NCBI GenBank assembly: GCA_033980235.1
Contig: CM067069.1
Coordinates: 32,785,041-32,849,040, forward strand
Origin: Diadema setosum
Taxonomy: Eukaryota > Echinodermata > Echinoidea > Diadematoida > Diadematidae
Length of the DNA: 64,000 nt
Direction: 5' to 3'
The notes under the pieces were generated by a model that was not told the origin of the DNA, did no database searches, and saw only the letters and a list, made by a program, of their open reading frames with translations. Shown here piece by piece: positions 57,201 to 60,105 of the stretch (the stretch's first letter is position 1; the number at the start of each line of letters is the position of its first letter). The translations under genes were made by a program, and so were the position numbers.

Positions 57201-58160
57201 CATAGCTCCGGATATTAAGGAATGATCAATATTTTCCACTGTTGTGAGGTTGTATTGTGGCTCACCTGTCATTTAGCGGTCTCACTCTCACGCCGACCGT
57301 CACGCTGAATCCGTCCCCATCTGTACTCACGTCACTGTCATCTGACTTAAAGTTCACAGCGCTGCTTGACTCCCGGCCAGTCTTGAAGGGCGTTCCGATC
57401 TCAACTTTGCTGAAACACTCAGGGGTGCTTTGGGCCGTTTCTCCTCTAAGAGGCCTGCCAAAATATTGATGTGGCATTAATCTTAATCTTAATCTTGGAT
57501 ATTCATGAACCAAGAACAGCCACACACGAATATACTTTGCAGTAGTGATGGACCAGAACTAAAAAATTAAGTTTTGACATAATTCTTGACATTACTCTGA
57601 TTAGTCCTAAATTGAAGTACTGCATGTTACGTAGGTATGACATGCAATTATCGTGATCCCAACATGCTATTTATCGTCATAACATTCAAAAGAAAACCTT
57701 GAAAATAAGCATAACATGGAGTGCATAATGAAGGTAGATTTGGTTGTTTGGTAAATGAGACATTGTTCATACATGTACGTAAGTTGCTTTGTGACACATA
57801 AGCAATGGTCAGTATGATATGGGCTATTTTTGTTCTTCAAGCTGCTTTTACATTTCAGTAGATTTGATCTACGACTGAGTCTTAGCATTGAGATACAGTT
57901 ACAACAAAAACATCAATTACACTTGTGTACCTTGTTGGAGTCTTGAACTGGTGATGAAAAGGACTGGAACTGACTAGTTTGCCAGAGGGGCGTCTTCCCA
58001 CGATGGGACTGGCACTGGTCAGGTGACTGGATGGCCTTCTGTTCTCTTTGCTCCTTGTGGGAGTCCAGGTTGGGGCATGTCGTTTTGGGGTGGGCTGGTC
58101 CTCACTCGGTTGGTGGTCTGTGAGAACCCGCTTACCAGCAGGTCTACCTGGCCCTGGCAT
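3392..58160 (-). CDS. KIF14: KIF14-like kinesin, complete coding span (25 exons, 1350 aa)
   Basis: The gene encodes a microtubule motor of the kinesin-3 family. In animals KIF14 works in cytokinesis, at the central spindle and midbody with PRC1 and citron kinase. Twenty-five exons join in phase to 4053 nt including the stop. Seen in the protein: a Pro/Ser/Lys-rich N-terminus (1-127); motor domain (about 128-490) with P-loop GQTGSGKS (216-223), switch [10 protein letters not shown] (340-348) and switch II DLAGSE (379-384); a coiled coil; the [13 protein letters not shown] signature typical of KIF14 just before the FHA domain (about 600-683); further coiled coil (about 690-860); a helical tail with a Ser-rich segment. 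The N-terminus is much shorter than the roughly 350 residues ahead of the motor in human KIF14. The product is shorter than human (about 1650). The start is the first ATG in exon 1 with context ATCACCATGCC. Introns range from about 0.2 to 22 kb. The domain order and signature exclude KIF1, KIF13 and KIF16; the precise C-terminus is less sure. Confidence 0.93.
4722..4756. repeat. (CA)n microsatellite
   Basis: Nearly pure CA dinucleotide run with a single ACAT interruption. Confidence 0.9.
6156..6185. repeat. Poly-A tract
   Basis: About 29 consecutive A residues. It could be the tail of an old retroposed copy, but no recognisable body precedes it. Confidence 0.8.
9321..9709. mobile_element. 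PIF/Harbinger-like MITE
   Basis: Inverted termini AGCCCTTTTTACACTTG at 9321 and its complement CAAGTGTAAAAAGGGCT ending at 9709, flanked by TAA direct repeats (9318-9320, 9710-9712). A 3-bp TAA/TWA duplication with TIRs is the Harbinger hallmark. The 389-bp interior repeats the motifs CCCGTAT, TACGGG and TTAGCCC several times, which may be transposase-binding subrepeats. No transposase. Confidence 0.8.
11447..11948. mobile_element. Dispersed repeat with CCTCCGCCAAG ends
   Basis: Begins CCTCCGCCAAGGGAGGAGGT and ends with the inverted CTTGGCGGAGG followed by TCTGCGCTCTCAGAGTG. The interior has (GTTT)n and AAAATGACTCAAAAAGTTGTG. A shorter relative is at 40875. Similar ends are, as far as I recall, common in marine invertebrate genomes. 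Class unknown. Confidence 0.65.
12123..12296. mobile_element. hAT-like MITE (CAGTGGCGGATCC ends)
   Basis: Left end CAGGGGCGGATCCAGG and right end, inverted, CAGTGGCGGATCCAGAGG. 174 bp with a poly-G run (12150-12170). The ends are typical of short hAT derivatives, but the 8-bp target duplication is not clear. Confidence 0.75.
13445..13537. mobile_element. Short TTAA-ended palindromic element, copy 1
   Basis: 93 bp between TTAACCTGTTGAGGAC and its near complement TTCAACGGGTTAA, with a central AGTATACT core. Four copies are in the window (18581, 27133 and 36052 as well). TTAA at both ends suggests TTAA-targeting transposition. Confidence 0.75.
13570..13620. repeat. (CT)n microsatellite
   Basis: CT dinucleotide run 13582-13613 with impure edges. 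A second CT run is at 14548-14575. Confidence 0.85.
13682..14119. mobile_element. TTAA foldback element, family A, copy 1
   Basis: Ends TTTAAAGGGATAGTATAG and, inverted, CTTTAAAGGGATGATATAG. The whole body is a long imperfect palindrome: GATGAAAATTGGTTTTGAAT on the left pairs with AACCAAATTTCATCAAAT on the right, and the centre has AAAAGGTGGATCTAACCTTT. Five copies are in the window. No coding capacity. Confidence 0.8.
14112..14503. mobile_element. TTAA foldback element, family A, copy 2
   Basis: Directly abuts copy 1, sharing its CCTTTAAAG end. The right end is ACTATACCATCCCTTTAA. The centre is GTGGGTCCCACAC, a perfect hairpin tip. The shared TTAA suggests this copy landed in the terminal TTAA of its neighbour. 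Confidence 0.8.
15283..15320. repeat. (CA)n microsatellite
   Basis: Interrupted ACACAC run. Confidence 0.8.
15389..15956. mobile_element. TTAA foldback element, family B, copy 1
   Basis: Ends ATTTAAAGGAAACCAAAACC and, inverted, ATTAGAGGAAACCAAAATCC. Arms share GAAAGTTTGAGGAAAATC with AGATTTTCCTCAAACTTTC. Related to the copy at 50488-51062. Confidence 0.78.
16033..16409. mobile_element. TTAA foldback element, family C, copy 1
   Basis: Starts ATTAAAGGCACAATTTACC and ends AAACGGGACCTTTAA. Contains CTAAACCATCTACAGTTACG and TTGTGATACAACAGACCTAC, shared with the copy at 19967. Confidence 0.72.
16761..17010. repeat. 138-bp tandem duplication
   Basis: GCTTGCA(T/C)TGAAGGTAAA to TTTGTCGCTAATT occurs at 16761-16871 and again at 16899-17009, including ACAACAAATGTGTTGTAATG in both. 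About 90 percent similar by eye. Confidence 0.85.
17740..18010. promoter_or_regulatory. Candidate intronic cis-regulatory island 1
   Basis: Within 270 bp there are five TAATT(G/A) homeodomain-like cores (CTAATTGA, CCTAATTGG, GTAATTATAG, GTAATTGGG, GTAATTGGC), an AACAAAG (SOX/TCF-like) and an ATTGTGGG. The segment is less AT-rich than its flanks and has no repeat or reading frame. Speculative. Confidence 0.35.
18581..18690. mobile_element. Short TTAA-ended palindromic element, copy 2
   Basis: Starts TTAACCGTTGAAGA, has GAGTATACTCACGCAGGTA in the middle and ends CTCAACAGGTTTA. Relative of 13445-13537, more diverged. Confidence 0.65.
19546..19936. mobile_element. TTAA foldback element, family A, copy 3
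   Basis: GTAAAGGGTGTGTACAGTTC at the left and GAACTGTACAGTCCCTTGA at the right; internal GATATCTCAGCCATTT arms pair with AAATGGCTGAGATATCC. Confidence 0.78.
19967..20412. mobile_element. TTAA foldback element, family C, copy 2
   Basis: Starts ATTAAAGGTCCTGTTTACC. GTAGGTCAGTTGTATCACAA on the left pairs with TTGTGATACAACTGACCTAC on the right, and GACGGTTTAGTCTGG with CTAAACCATCTACAGAG. The right end is decayed (AATGGTAAATAATAAG). Confidence 0.75.
20997..21256. repeat. Long (ATT)n microsatellite
   Basis: About 260 bp of TTA repeats with TCA interruptions. The flank GAAATGCGCTATATAAA just before it looks like the 3' tail of a widespread invertebrate SINE/LINE that ends in such repeats, so the array may have grown from a retroposon tail. 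Open frames here are artefacts. Confidence 0.9.
21470..21550. repeat. CT-rich low-complexity tract
   Basis: Impure CTCTCTTT stretch in intron 24. Confidence 0.75.
22338..22776. repeat. Three tandem 150-156-bp units
   Basis: Units anchored by GCAGCTCTGGAT at 22376 and 22526 and GCAGCTACAAAT at 22682. Each holds GGAGCAACCATTGCC-like sequence, GGAAACCCATCCGG and GGATGCGGACAGTGGTCT. The third unit is the most diverged. Each unit also starts after a CTTTGCAG, like a splice acceptor, but no frame stays open with donor sites. Confidence 0.8.
24698..24789. repeat. 23-bp minisatellite, four copies
   Basis: Unit AGTAGTAAAGTGAGAGATAA AGG, four exact tandem copies followed by an impure purine tract to 24840. 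Confidence 0.92.
25877..26014 (-). CDS. KIF14: KIF14-like exon 24 (helical tail, residues 1206-1251)
   Basis: Codes [20 protein letters not shown] then [15 protein letters not shown]. It resembles the human VCDGVGLGMKILLDSGLEKA stretch. Acceptor TTCCCAAAG, donor GGG|GTAAGT, phase 0. A 22-kb intron follows. Confidence 0.84.
26667..26742. repeat. Interstitial telomere-like repeats, block 1
   Basis: Degenerate GGTTAG/TTAGGG units: three perfect units at 26669-26687 and two more at 26726-26741. Nearby GCGACAATTGCTCC resembles the flank of block 2. Confidence 0.8.
27133..27207. mobile_element. Short TTAA-ended palindromic element, copy 3 (partly deleted)
   Basis: TTAACCTGAGTATACTCAGG, GTGTCTATGGAAAATGCGTG and CCTCAACAGGTTTA. 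The left arm is shortened compared with the copy at 36052. Confidence 0.7.
27417..27512. repeat. Interstitial telomere-like repeats, block 2
   Basis: Degenerate GGTTAGAG/GATTAGG units, flanked by GGACAATTACCTCC (27350) and TTAATTGCCCAGGGAATAATTG, so both blocks sit in a similar CAATT context and may be one dispersed repeat family. Confidence 0.7.
27560..27715 (-). CDS. KIF14: KIF14-like exon 23 (helical tail, residues 1154-1205)
   Basis: Codes [20 protein letters not shown] then [13 protein letters not shown] and an acidic [11 protein letters not shown]. It is weakly similar to human VQQAVKYVGQLAVL. Acceptor GATCATCAG, donor CAG|GTGAGG, phase 0. Confidence 0.84.
28208..29372. mobile_element. 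TIR element with six 159-bp tandem units
   Basis: Inverted ends TTATACCCCCGCCAAAC and GTTTGGCGGGGGTATAA. The body is six units with starts at 28331, 28494, 28655, 28814, 28973 and 29132; the last three are nearly identical and exactly 159 bp apart. A (GACC GCCC)n tract (29274-29322) ends it. Because 159 is divisible by three, long open frames run on both strands, but they have no domain and no start logic, so I do not call them genes. Confidence 0.85.
28331..29148. promoter_or_regulatory. Six X-box (RFX-type) motifs
   Basis: GTTACCATGGCAAC occurs at 28334, 28497, 28658, 28817, 28976 and 29135, once per tandem unit. It fits the X-box consensus GTNRCC-AT-RGYAAC bound by RFX/DAF-19 factors. All six are perfect although units 1-3 differ widely elsewhere. 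Function is inference. Confidence 0.6.
29433..29700. repeat. Foldback repeat with about 90-bp arms
   Basis: GTGAATTTTCTTCAATTTGT and ATGAAATTTGTAAGATCGCA on the left pair with TGTGATCTTACAAATTTCAT and ACAAATTGAAGAAAATTCAC on the right; the loop is about 80 bp. It looks like a non-autonomous foldback element. Confidence 0.78.
30112..30355. mobile_element. TACTGTATACGCC element, copy 1
   Basis: Ends TACTGTATACGCCGAATAT and, inverted, TACTGTATATGCCATATAT. The interior is rich in CGCGAAA and TTTCGCGA in inverted order. 244 bp, CpG-rich, no coding. Confidence 0.8.
30840..31030. promoter_or_regulatory. Candidate intronic cis-regulatory island 2
   Basis: TTGATTAAATTT, AGTAATCGAGTTAA, GTAATTGAATC, CTCATTACGCC, GTCATAATTT, GAATTAACATTAC and CTAATCGC occur within about 190 bp in a non-repetitive segment. 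Homeodomain-type cores are clustered. Speculative. Confidence 0.35.
32563..32777 (-). CDS. KIF14: KIF14-like exon 22 (helical tail, residues 1082-1153)
   Basis: Codes [37 protein letters not shown] and [15 protein letters not shown]. It is comparable with the human tail helices (QLVVLMKHWLSDLLP..., EVKKLGGYLQLFLQ). Acceptor GCATTACCAG, donor CAG|GTATGC, phase 0. Confidence 0.86.
32778..33433 (-). other. Intron 21
   Basis: AT-rich. A small hairpin CTTGTACAG-TGCTGTACAAG is near 33131. No other feature seen. Confidence 0.6.
33434..33744 (-). CDS. KIF14: KIF14-like exon 21 (Ser-rich segment and helix, residues 978-1082)
   Basis: The first third is a low-complexity Ser/Thr run ([19 protein letters not shown]). 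Then comes a helical part with [20 protein letters not shown] and [20 protein letters not shown]. Codon GC is high against the AT-rich flanks. Acceptor CTTGATAG, donor CTG|GTATGA, phase 1. Confidence 0.85.
33745..34324 (-). other. Intron 20
   Basis: AT-rich with a poly-T/AAAT run at 34242-34275. No gene or transposon recognised. Confidence 0.6.
34325..34422 (-). CDS. KIF14: KIF14-like exon 20 (acidic tail, residues 946-978)
   Basis: Codes [20 protein letters not shown] then [12 protein letters not shown]. The W..D pattern resembles human DEWEPDI. Acceptor TTACCAG, donor CA|GTGAGT, phase 2. Confidence 0.82.
34423..34912 (-). other. Intron 19
   Basis: Nothing recognised; plain AT-rich intronic DNA. 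Confidence 0.6.
34913..35065 (-). CDS. KIF14: KIF14-like exon 19 (tail, residues 895-945)
   Basis: Codes [12 protein letters not shown] then [20 protein letters not shown], matching the human FGRHD...IRVRNLKLGISTFWSLEKF block. The upstream edge is close to a foldback transposon that ends about 25 bp before the acceptor. Donor CAA|GTAAGC, phase 0. Confidence 0.92.
35091..35481. mobile_element. TTAA foldback element, family A, copy 4
   Basis: TTTACAGAGATTGTATGG at the left; ATACTTTACTATTCCTGTAA at the right; AAATGGCTGAGATATCC and its complement-like partner inside; core AAAAGGTGGGACCCAACTTTT. It lies in intron 18, and its edge is about 25 bp from the acceptor of exon 19. Confidence 0.78.
36052..36145. 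mobile_element. Short TTAA-ended palindromic element, copy 4
   Basis: The most complete copy: TTAAACTCGTTGAGGACG, GAGTATACTCAGGCAAGTGT, ATGGGAAATGCGTG and CGTCCTCAACGGGTTAA. Lies in intron 18. Confidence 0.75.
36486..36577 (-). CDS. KIF14: KIF14-like exon 18 (tail, residues 864-894)
   Basis: Codes [20 protein letters not shown] then [11 protein letters not shown], resembling human SMMIQEANAISSKL. Acceptor TTTCATCTGCAG, donor ATG|GTGAGT, phase 0. Confidence 0.9.
37629..38264. mobile_element. TTAA foldback element, family A, copy 5, with a nested insertion
   Basis: Left end TTGAAGGGATGGTATAG, right end ACCAATACTACACCGTGCCC, core AAAGGTGGGACCCACCTTT. The left arm is interrupted at 37741-37985 by another TIR element. 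Intron 17. Confidence 0.78.
37741..37985. mobile_element. TIR element nested in a foldback element
   Basis: Begins CGTCGCTGGGGCGACAAGAC and ends with the inverted CGTTGCTGGGGTGACAAGAC; TIR about 28 bp. It is flanked by ATAT on both sides (37737-37740, 37986-37989), and removing it restores the arm GCATATAATTCTAAGAGG. 245 bp, no coding capacity. Confidence 0.75.
38264..38440. mobile_element. CAGGGCTGCACACTG element, copy 1
   Basis: The right end, inverted, reads CAGGGCTGCACACTGACCC. Inside are several ACTGGTCC/GGACCAGT repeats. It aligns in opposite orientation with 44086-44220. The CAGGG end suggests a hAT derivative. Confidence 0.6.
38473..38683 (-). CDS. KIF14: KIF14-like exon 17 (coiled coil, residues 794-864)
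   Basis: Codes [20 protein letters not shown], then [21 protein letters not shown] and an Arg-rich end ([11 protein letters not shown]). It matches the human segment with IRHARILEALETEKQ. Acceptor TTTTTTGCAG, donor G|GTAGGT, phase 1. Confidence 0.9.
39138..39604. mobile_element. Mutator-like non-autonomous element
   Basis: Long inverted termini: TAGCCTTTTGGCAAGGCCTC GTGGCTG at the left and its complement ending AAAAGGCTA at the right. The direct repeat AGGTTATATCT flanks it (39129-39139 and 39605-39615). Because the ends are palindromic, the true target duplication is 9 to 11 bp, which points to Mutator-like elements. A second nested pair, AGGCCTTTTGAAACCTG and CAGGTTTCAAAAGGCCT, lies inside. 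Confidence 0.78.
39975..40225. mobile_element. TACTGTATACGCC element, copy 2
   Basis: TACTGTATACGCCATATATT at the left; AATATTTGGCGTATACAGTA at the right. Opposite orientation to copy 1 by internal sequence. It ends about 109 bp from exon 16. Confidence 0.8.
40334..40423 (-). CDS. KIF14: KIF14-like exon 16 (coiled coil, residues 764-793)
   Basis: 90-nt exon coding [20 protein letters not shown] then [10 protein letters not shown]. Acceptor GACTACAG, donor AGG|GTTAGT (weaker), phase 0. It is less conserved than its neighbours but in phase with both. Confidence 0.85.
40424..41088 (-). other. Intron 15
   Basis: Contains a poly-C/poly-A stretch (40504-40530) and, at 40875-40980, a fragment of the CCTCCGCCAAG repeat (TTACCTCTGCTAAGGAAGGA GGTTA). 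Confidence 0.6.
40875..40980. mobile_element. Fragment of the CCTCCGCCAAG repeat
   Basis: TTACCTCTGCTAAGGAAGGA, then GTTGGTTTGTCTGTTTGCAA and ATATCTCAAAAAGATGTG. Left-end fragment of the repeat seen complete at 11447-11948. Confidence 0.6.
41089..41163 (-). CDS. KIF14: KIF14-like exon 15 (coiled coil, residues 739-763)
   Basis: 75-nt exon coding [20 protein letters not shown] then LEDEL, a heptad-rich helix. Acceptor TGTACAG, donor CTG|GTGAGA, phase 0. Confidence 0.9.
41164..41733 (-). other. Intron 14
   Basis: Poly-C run near 41488-41501. Nothing else recognised. Confidence 0.6.
41734..41806 (-). CDS. KIF14: KIF14-like exon 14 (coiled coil, residues 714-738)
   Basis: 73-nt exon, [20 protein letters not shown] then IEEAK. 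It corresponds to the human LEAEIKEAQLKAKEEMMQGI segment. Acceptor TTCCAACAG, donor AAG|GTAGGC, phase 0. Confidence 0.92.
41807..42662 (-). other. Intron 13
   Basis: AT-rich; no gene or repeat recognised. Confidence 0.6.
42663..42805 (-). CDS. KIF14: KIF14-like exon 13 (FHA end, residues 667-714)
   Basis: Codes [20 protein letters not shown], the last FHA strands, followed by a basic linker ([19 protein letters not shown]). FRFNHP is shared with vertebrate KIF14. Donor AG|GTGAAT, phase 2. Confidence 0.94.
43022..43124 (-). CDS. KIF14: KIF14-like exon 12 (FHA middle, residues 632-666)
   Basis: Codes [20 protein letters not shown] and [14 protein letters not shown], the FHA beta-sandwich core with the VNG turn. 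Acceptor ACCTGCAG, donor CAC|GTAAGT, phase 0. Intron 12 is only 216 bp. Confidence 0.94.
43125..43747 (-). other. Intron 11
   Basis: No feature recognised. Confidence 0.6.
43748..43938 (-). CDS. KIF14: KIF14-like exon 11 (FHA entry, residues 569-632)
   Basis: Contains [20 protein letters not shown], the most diagnostic KIF14 stretch, then GETHIGRG (603-610) and [14 protein letters not shown], the first FHA strands. The FHA GR and H positions are present. Donor TG|GTAGGT, phase 2. Confidence 0.95.
44086..44220. mobile_element. CAGGGCTGCACACTG element, copy 2
   Basis: AGGACTGCACTCACTTTTTT to ACCAGTGCCAGTGTGCAG, with GTCTGTCAGACCAGTAGGTA inside. Related to 38264-38440, decayed. Confidence 0.55.
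44263..44519. mobile_element. TACTGTATACGCC element, copy 3 (decayed)
   Basis: TACTGTATATGCCACATATT at the left; TTGTATACAGTA at the right, with an extra GATACTGTATAAA inside. CpG sites seen in copies 1 and 2 are mostly TG/CA here, consistent with age. Intron 10. Confidence 0.7.
44631..44848 (-). CDS. KIF14: KIF14-like exon 10 (neck coiled coil, residues 496-568)
   Basis: Strongly charged helix with heptad character ([11 protein letters not shown], then [20 protein letters not shown]). It matches the coiled coil between motor and FHA in KIF14. Acceptor TATGACAG, donor GAG|GTGAGG, phase 0. Confidence 0.93.
44849..45784 (-). other. Intron 9
   Basis: Carries a 47-bp direct duplication: TTTTAGCAGTTGACAATAGT GATCCCA at 45499 and 45546. 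Otherwise AT-rich. Confidence 0.65.
45785..45957 (-). CDS. KIF14: KIF14-like exon 9 (end of motor, residues 438-496)
   Basis: Codes [20 protein letters not shown] and [15 protein letters not shown], the end of the motor fold, then [11 protein letters not shown], the start of the neck. The end was set at AGGG|GTGAGA because only this keeps phase 1 with exon 10. Confidence 0.94.
45958..46842 (-). other. Intron 8
   Basis: Mostly occupied by the 556-bp TIR element at 46116-46671, with a (CAA)n run at 46080-46100 beside it. Confidence 0.65.
46116..46671. mobile_element. TACTGTAAAAGTGG TIR element
   Basis: Ends TACTGTAAAAGTGGAAAT and, inverted, TACTGTAGAAGTGGATAT. Inner GCGCGAAAAT and ATTTTCGCGC-type inverted motifs; the middle has GGGGTACCGTAGTACCCCGG and TATCCCGGGGTACC. 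556 bp, no coding. Shares the TACTGTA end and CGCGAAA interior style with the TACTGTATACGCC family, so the two may be related. Confidence 0.75.
46843..46964 (-). CDS. KIF14: KIF14-like exon 8 (motor, residues 398-438)
   Basis: Codes [20 protein letters not shown] and [11 protein letters not shown], the alpha-4/loop 12 microtubule-binding segment. The donor is TG|GTCAGT, which is a slightly weak site. A TIR element lies in the next intron downstream. Confidence 0.94.
46965..47456 (-). other. Intron 7
   Basis: A 35-bp direct duplication, CCATCAATTTTCACATCTCA TAAATGATAC, starts at 47350 and 47385. Otherwise nothing recognised. Confidence 0.65.
47457..47573 (-). CDS. KIF14: KIF14-like exon 7 (switch II, residues 359-397)
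   Basis: Codes [16 protein letters not shown] then [12 protein letters not shown], with the switch II DLAGSE at 379-384 needed for ATP hydrolysis coupling. Acceptor TCTCACAG, donor AAG|GTAAAA, phase 0. Confidence 0.95.
47574..48189 (-). other. Intron 6
   Basis: AT-rich; poly-A at 48006-48020. No feature recognised. Confidence 0.6.
48190..48328 (-). CDS. KIF14: KIF14-like exon 6 (switch I, residues 312-358)
   Basis: Contains [21 protein letters not shown], including the switch I nucleotide-binding loop (N340-S348), intact. Acceptor TTGTCCAG, donor AAG|GTAGAC, phase 0. Confidence 0.95.
48329..49132 (-). other. Intron 5
   Basis: AT-rich; no feature recognised. Confidence 0.6.
49133..49185 (-). 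CDS. KIF14: KIF14-like exon 5 (motor, residues 295-312)
   Basis: A 53-nt exon coding [18 protein letters not shown], the kinesin-3 LRVREHP..GPYV motif. Acceptor CCAACAG, donor AC|GTAAGT. Too short to stand out as an open frame; placed by motif and phase. Confidence 0.93.
49186..49660 (-). other. Intron 4
   Basis: AT-rich; no feature recognised. Confidence 0.6.
49661..49868 (-). CDS. KIF14: KIF14-like exon 4 (motor, residues 225-294)
   Basis: Codes [19 protein letters not shown] and [15 protein letters not shown], the conserved kinesin-3 motor helices. A charged loop ([15 protein letters not shown]) follows, which is variable between kinesins. Acceptor AACCTACAG, donor ACG|GTAGGT, phase 0. 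The preceding intron is 6.4 kb. Confidence 0.94.
50488..51062. mobile_element. TTAA foldback element, family B, copy 2
   Basis: Ends TTTAAAGGACAAGTTCACC and, inverted, TTAAAGGGCAAGTTCACC. GAGTTTGAGGAAAATCAGAC pairs with GTCCGATTTTCCTCAAACTT-type sequence. Intron 3. Confidence 0.8.
51339..51572. mobile_element. AGGGCT-ended TIR element
   Basis: Left TAGGGCTTTGTTCATAACTT, then GGTGTCC; right GTGTCC, AGTTATGAACATAATACAGC CCTA. About 30-bp imperfect inverted ends. More copies of the TTATGAAC-GTGTCC motif lie at 54888-55478. Confidence 0.65.
51769..54774. repeat. 3.0-kb inverted repeat (large palindrome)
   Basis: The left arm 51769-53048 and right arm 53498-54774 are reverse complements of each other, apparently about 97 percent alike by eye, around a 449-bp AT-rich spacer. 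The outer tips are GGGTCAATCCACGTCAAATC and, inverted, GGGTCAATCCATGTCAAATC; inner tips are GACAATGACCCTCAATTT and its complement. AGTA directly flanks both outer ends. An 80-codon open frame ([17 protein letters not shown]...) is present in both arms, but it resembles nothing known and is probably incidental. Confidence 0.88.
56317..56571 (-). CDS. KIF14: KIF14-like exon 3 (P-loop, residues 140-225)
   Basis: Motor domain. It contains [20 protein letters not shown] and [26 protein letters not shown] sequence; the Walker A loop GQTGSGKS is intact. The FWS..ASQ spacing matches KIF14. Acceptor TCTCTTTCAG, donor AC|GTGAGT, phase 2. Confidence 0.95.
56572..57265 (-). other. Intron 2
   Basis: No feature recognised. 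Confidence 0.6.
57266..57454 (-). CDS. KIF14: KIF14-like exon 2 (linker and motor start, residues 77-140)
   Basis: Acceptor TTTTGGCAG. The exon codes an acidic/Ser-rich linker and then the first motor beta strand [13 protein letters not shown], the classic kinesin opening. It ends AG|GTGAGC in phase 2. Confidence 0.92.
57455..57930 (-). other. Intron 1
   Basis: No feature recognised beyond an ATTAATCTTAATCTTAATC run near 57477. Confidence 0.6.
57931..58160 (-). CDS. KIF14: KIF14-like exon 1 (N-terminus, residues 1-77)
   Basis: Starts [13 protein letters not shown] and is rich in Pro, Ser, Thr, Lys and Arg, with [11 protein letters not shown] and FKTPTR, a disordered basic extension. In vertebrates this region binds PRC1; no such motif can be confirmed here. 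The exon ends AG|GTACAC in phase 2. A possible acceptor (TATGTACAG, AG at 58178-58179) lies 17 bases upstream of the ATG, so an untranslated first exon may sit farther right. Confidence 0.88.
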
Positions 58161-58827
58161 GGTGATTTGGTCACAGACTGTACATAATGAAGGATATGAC
58201 AAAACAAAATCGTAAAAGCAAAGCTCTTTCGGAGTCTTTGCCTGCATTACTGGGCTAAAACAAAACAACTAAATTCTTTTCTTATTAGTCAATAAAGATA
58301 TCTATTGACTAAGACCAGCTGACAGACAGACAGAAAAAAAAAAAATTGTCTGTCCGGAGGACTAGTACAAGTAGTAGGCGGGTGTACGCATCATTTTTTT
58401 TTTTTTTTTTTTTTTGCTCATACGGCTCTCTTCCGTAGCGTAGACTAGAACTCCAGCCCTAACTAGATTACTTTCTAGACCTACAGCATGTGTACATTGT
58501 AGATCTACCATTTGTGACCCGCCACAACAAAAGGATCCTAAAAGTCGCTGACAGCTGAGCTGAGAAAATTGGGTTTGAAGTCAGATCATCAAAATTGGTC
58601 AAAATGATCGGATTTCCATTTTTGGCATAATTTTGTAAATAGATGTACAACTTGTATTGTCTAATCATCTGCCAAAATTTCGAAGGTAAACGATAAAAGG
58701 AAAGTCAAGAAATTAGCATTTTTCTGGGCCATGATTTTCTGACTTTCAACGCCAACAGAACAGAAACGTGTCAGAACAGAAGATTTGTGTTAGAATCCGC
58801 CCATTAGCAATGAGGGAGTGATCTTAT

Positions 58828-58833
58828 TGATTA

Positions 58834-58896
<63 letters not shown>

Positions 58897-58897
58897 A
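58828..58897. repeat. (TTGA)n microsatellite
   Basis: About 17 tandem TTGA/ATTGA units. Confidence 0.92.
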
Positions 58898-59011
58898 AAA
58901 GGTCTTTATTCAAATAAAAATCTGAGTCGGCGACTTACAAGTCGAAGTACCGGTACACAGATTGTACAAAGATTATACAGCAAAATAGACAGAATAATAA
59001 CATAATCATAA

Positions 59012-59312
59012 CAGGGGTCGCACTTAACTTTTTTTCTAACTAGCCAGGCGGACTACTTAGAATCAATTTTTACACTGAAGCAATATTTTGGCTAGCCAGA
59101 TGGACTAGTAACTTCAGAAATTTTCGATTTTGGTCGCACTTAACTTTTTTTTTAAACTAGCCAGGCGGACTACGTAGAATCAATTTTTACACTGAAGCAA
59201 TATTTTGGCTAGCCAGACGGACTAGTAACTTCAGAATTTTTCGATTTTTAGCTAGTCCGACGTGATTTTGGGTGGCCAATGGCCACCGGACCATCGCCAA
59301 TTTCGAACCCTG
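59012..59312. mobile_element. CAGGG-terminated short TIR element, copy 2, with internal duplication
   Basis: Same family as 231-416, but the left 116 bp (from GGTCGCACTTAAC) is present twice in tandem (59016 and 59132), making it 301 bp. It lies in the gap between the LINE and the KIF14-like start codon. Confidence 0.75.
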
Positions 59313-59726
59313 CATAATAAATACAAAGAATTACATTACATGTACAATTGCAGATTCAAACATTCTGTACGCTGTATACACAACTAATACGGTTGTAACG
59401 CTACAAATTGTCATACAAGTATAAATACAAAAAGAAGGGAAAAAATAAATGCACATTTTATAAACAGTAAGGGTCACACCTTCTTAATTTTTTAATAACT
59501 CAGAGCCACATAACACATCACCAAAAGAAAAAAATAATCTTCTACAGATAAAACTTGTAAGGGAATGGTATACAGTGTGGTTGGGAAAGACGCGTCAACA
59601 AGGCTGTCATTACACAACCAACATTCCACAAATAACATATTTTGGTGAGGTGGTCATCTCCCCCCCCCCCCCCCATAATCAGATGTACACACATTCACTA
59701 CACACATGCCTAAAGCACATTTCACG

Positions 59727-60105
59727 GGCATACTCTCTCTCTCTCTCACACACACGCATACACGCACACACTTATCGTACATTGTATATCCACAACACCC
59801 ACAAACACGCATGAGCATCAATTGTTCATGTACACTCTGCACACACATTCACATACATGTACACGTGTACACACAAACGTACGCGAGCTCACATGAACTA
59901 CAGTGTACAGTATGTACACACTCACACACACATTCACGCGCACACATTTAGTTACATATGTACATACATTGTACACTGTACACGTACACTCAGGGAAAAC
60001 ACACACACACACACATTTGCAGCTACACACACACACACGCGAGCACCGTCATGCACACAAGACTGCACTCAACACACGCACATACAATGTACCCTGTGCT
60101 GAGTG
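59727..60105. repeat. CA-rich cryptic simple sequence
   Basis: About 380 bp of ACAC, ACAT and TGTACA motifs mixed with short pure CA runs. Several overlapping His/Thr-rich or Cys/Val-rich frames here are artefacts. Confidence 0.85.
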
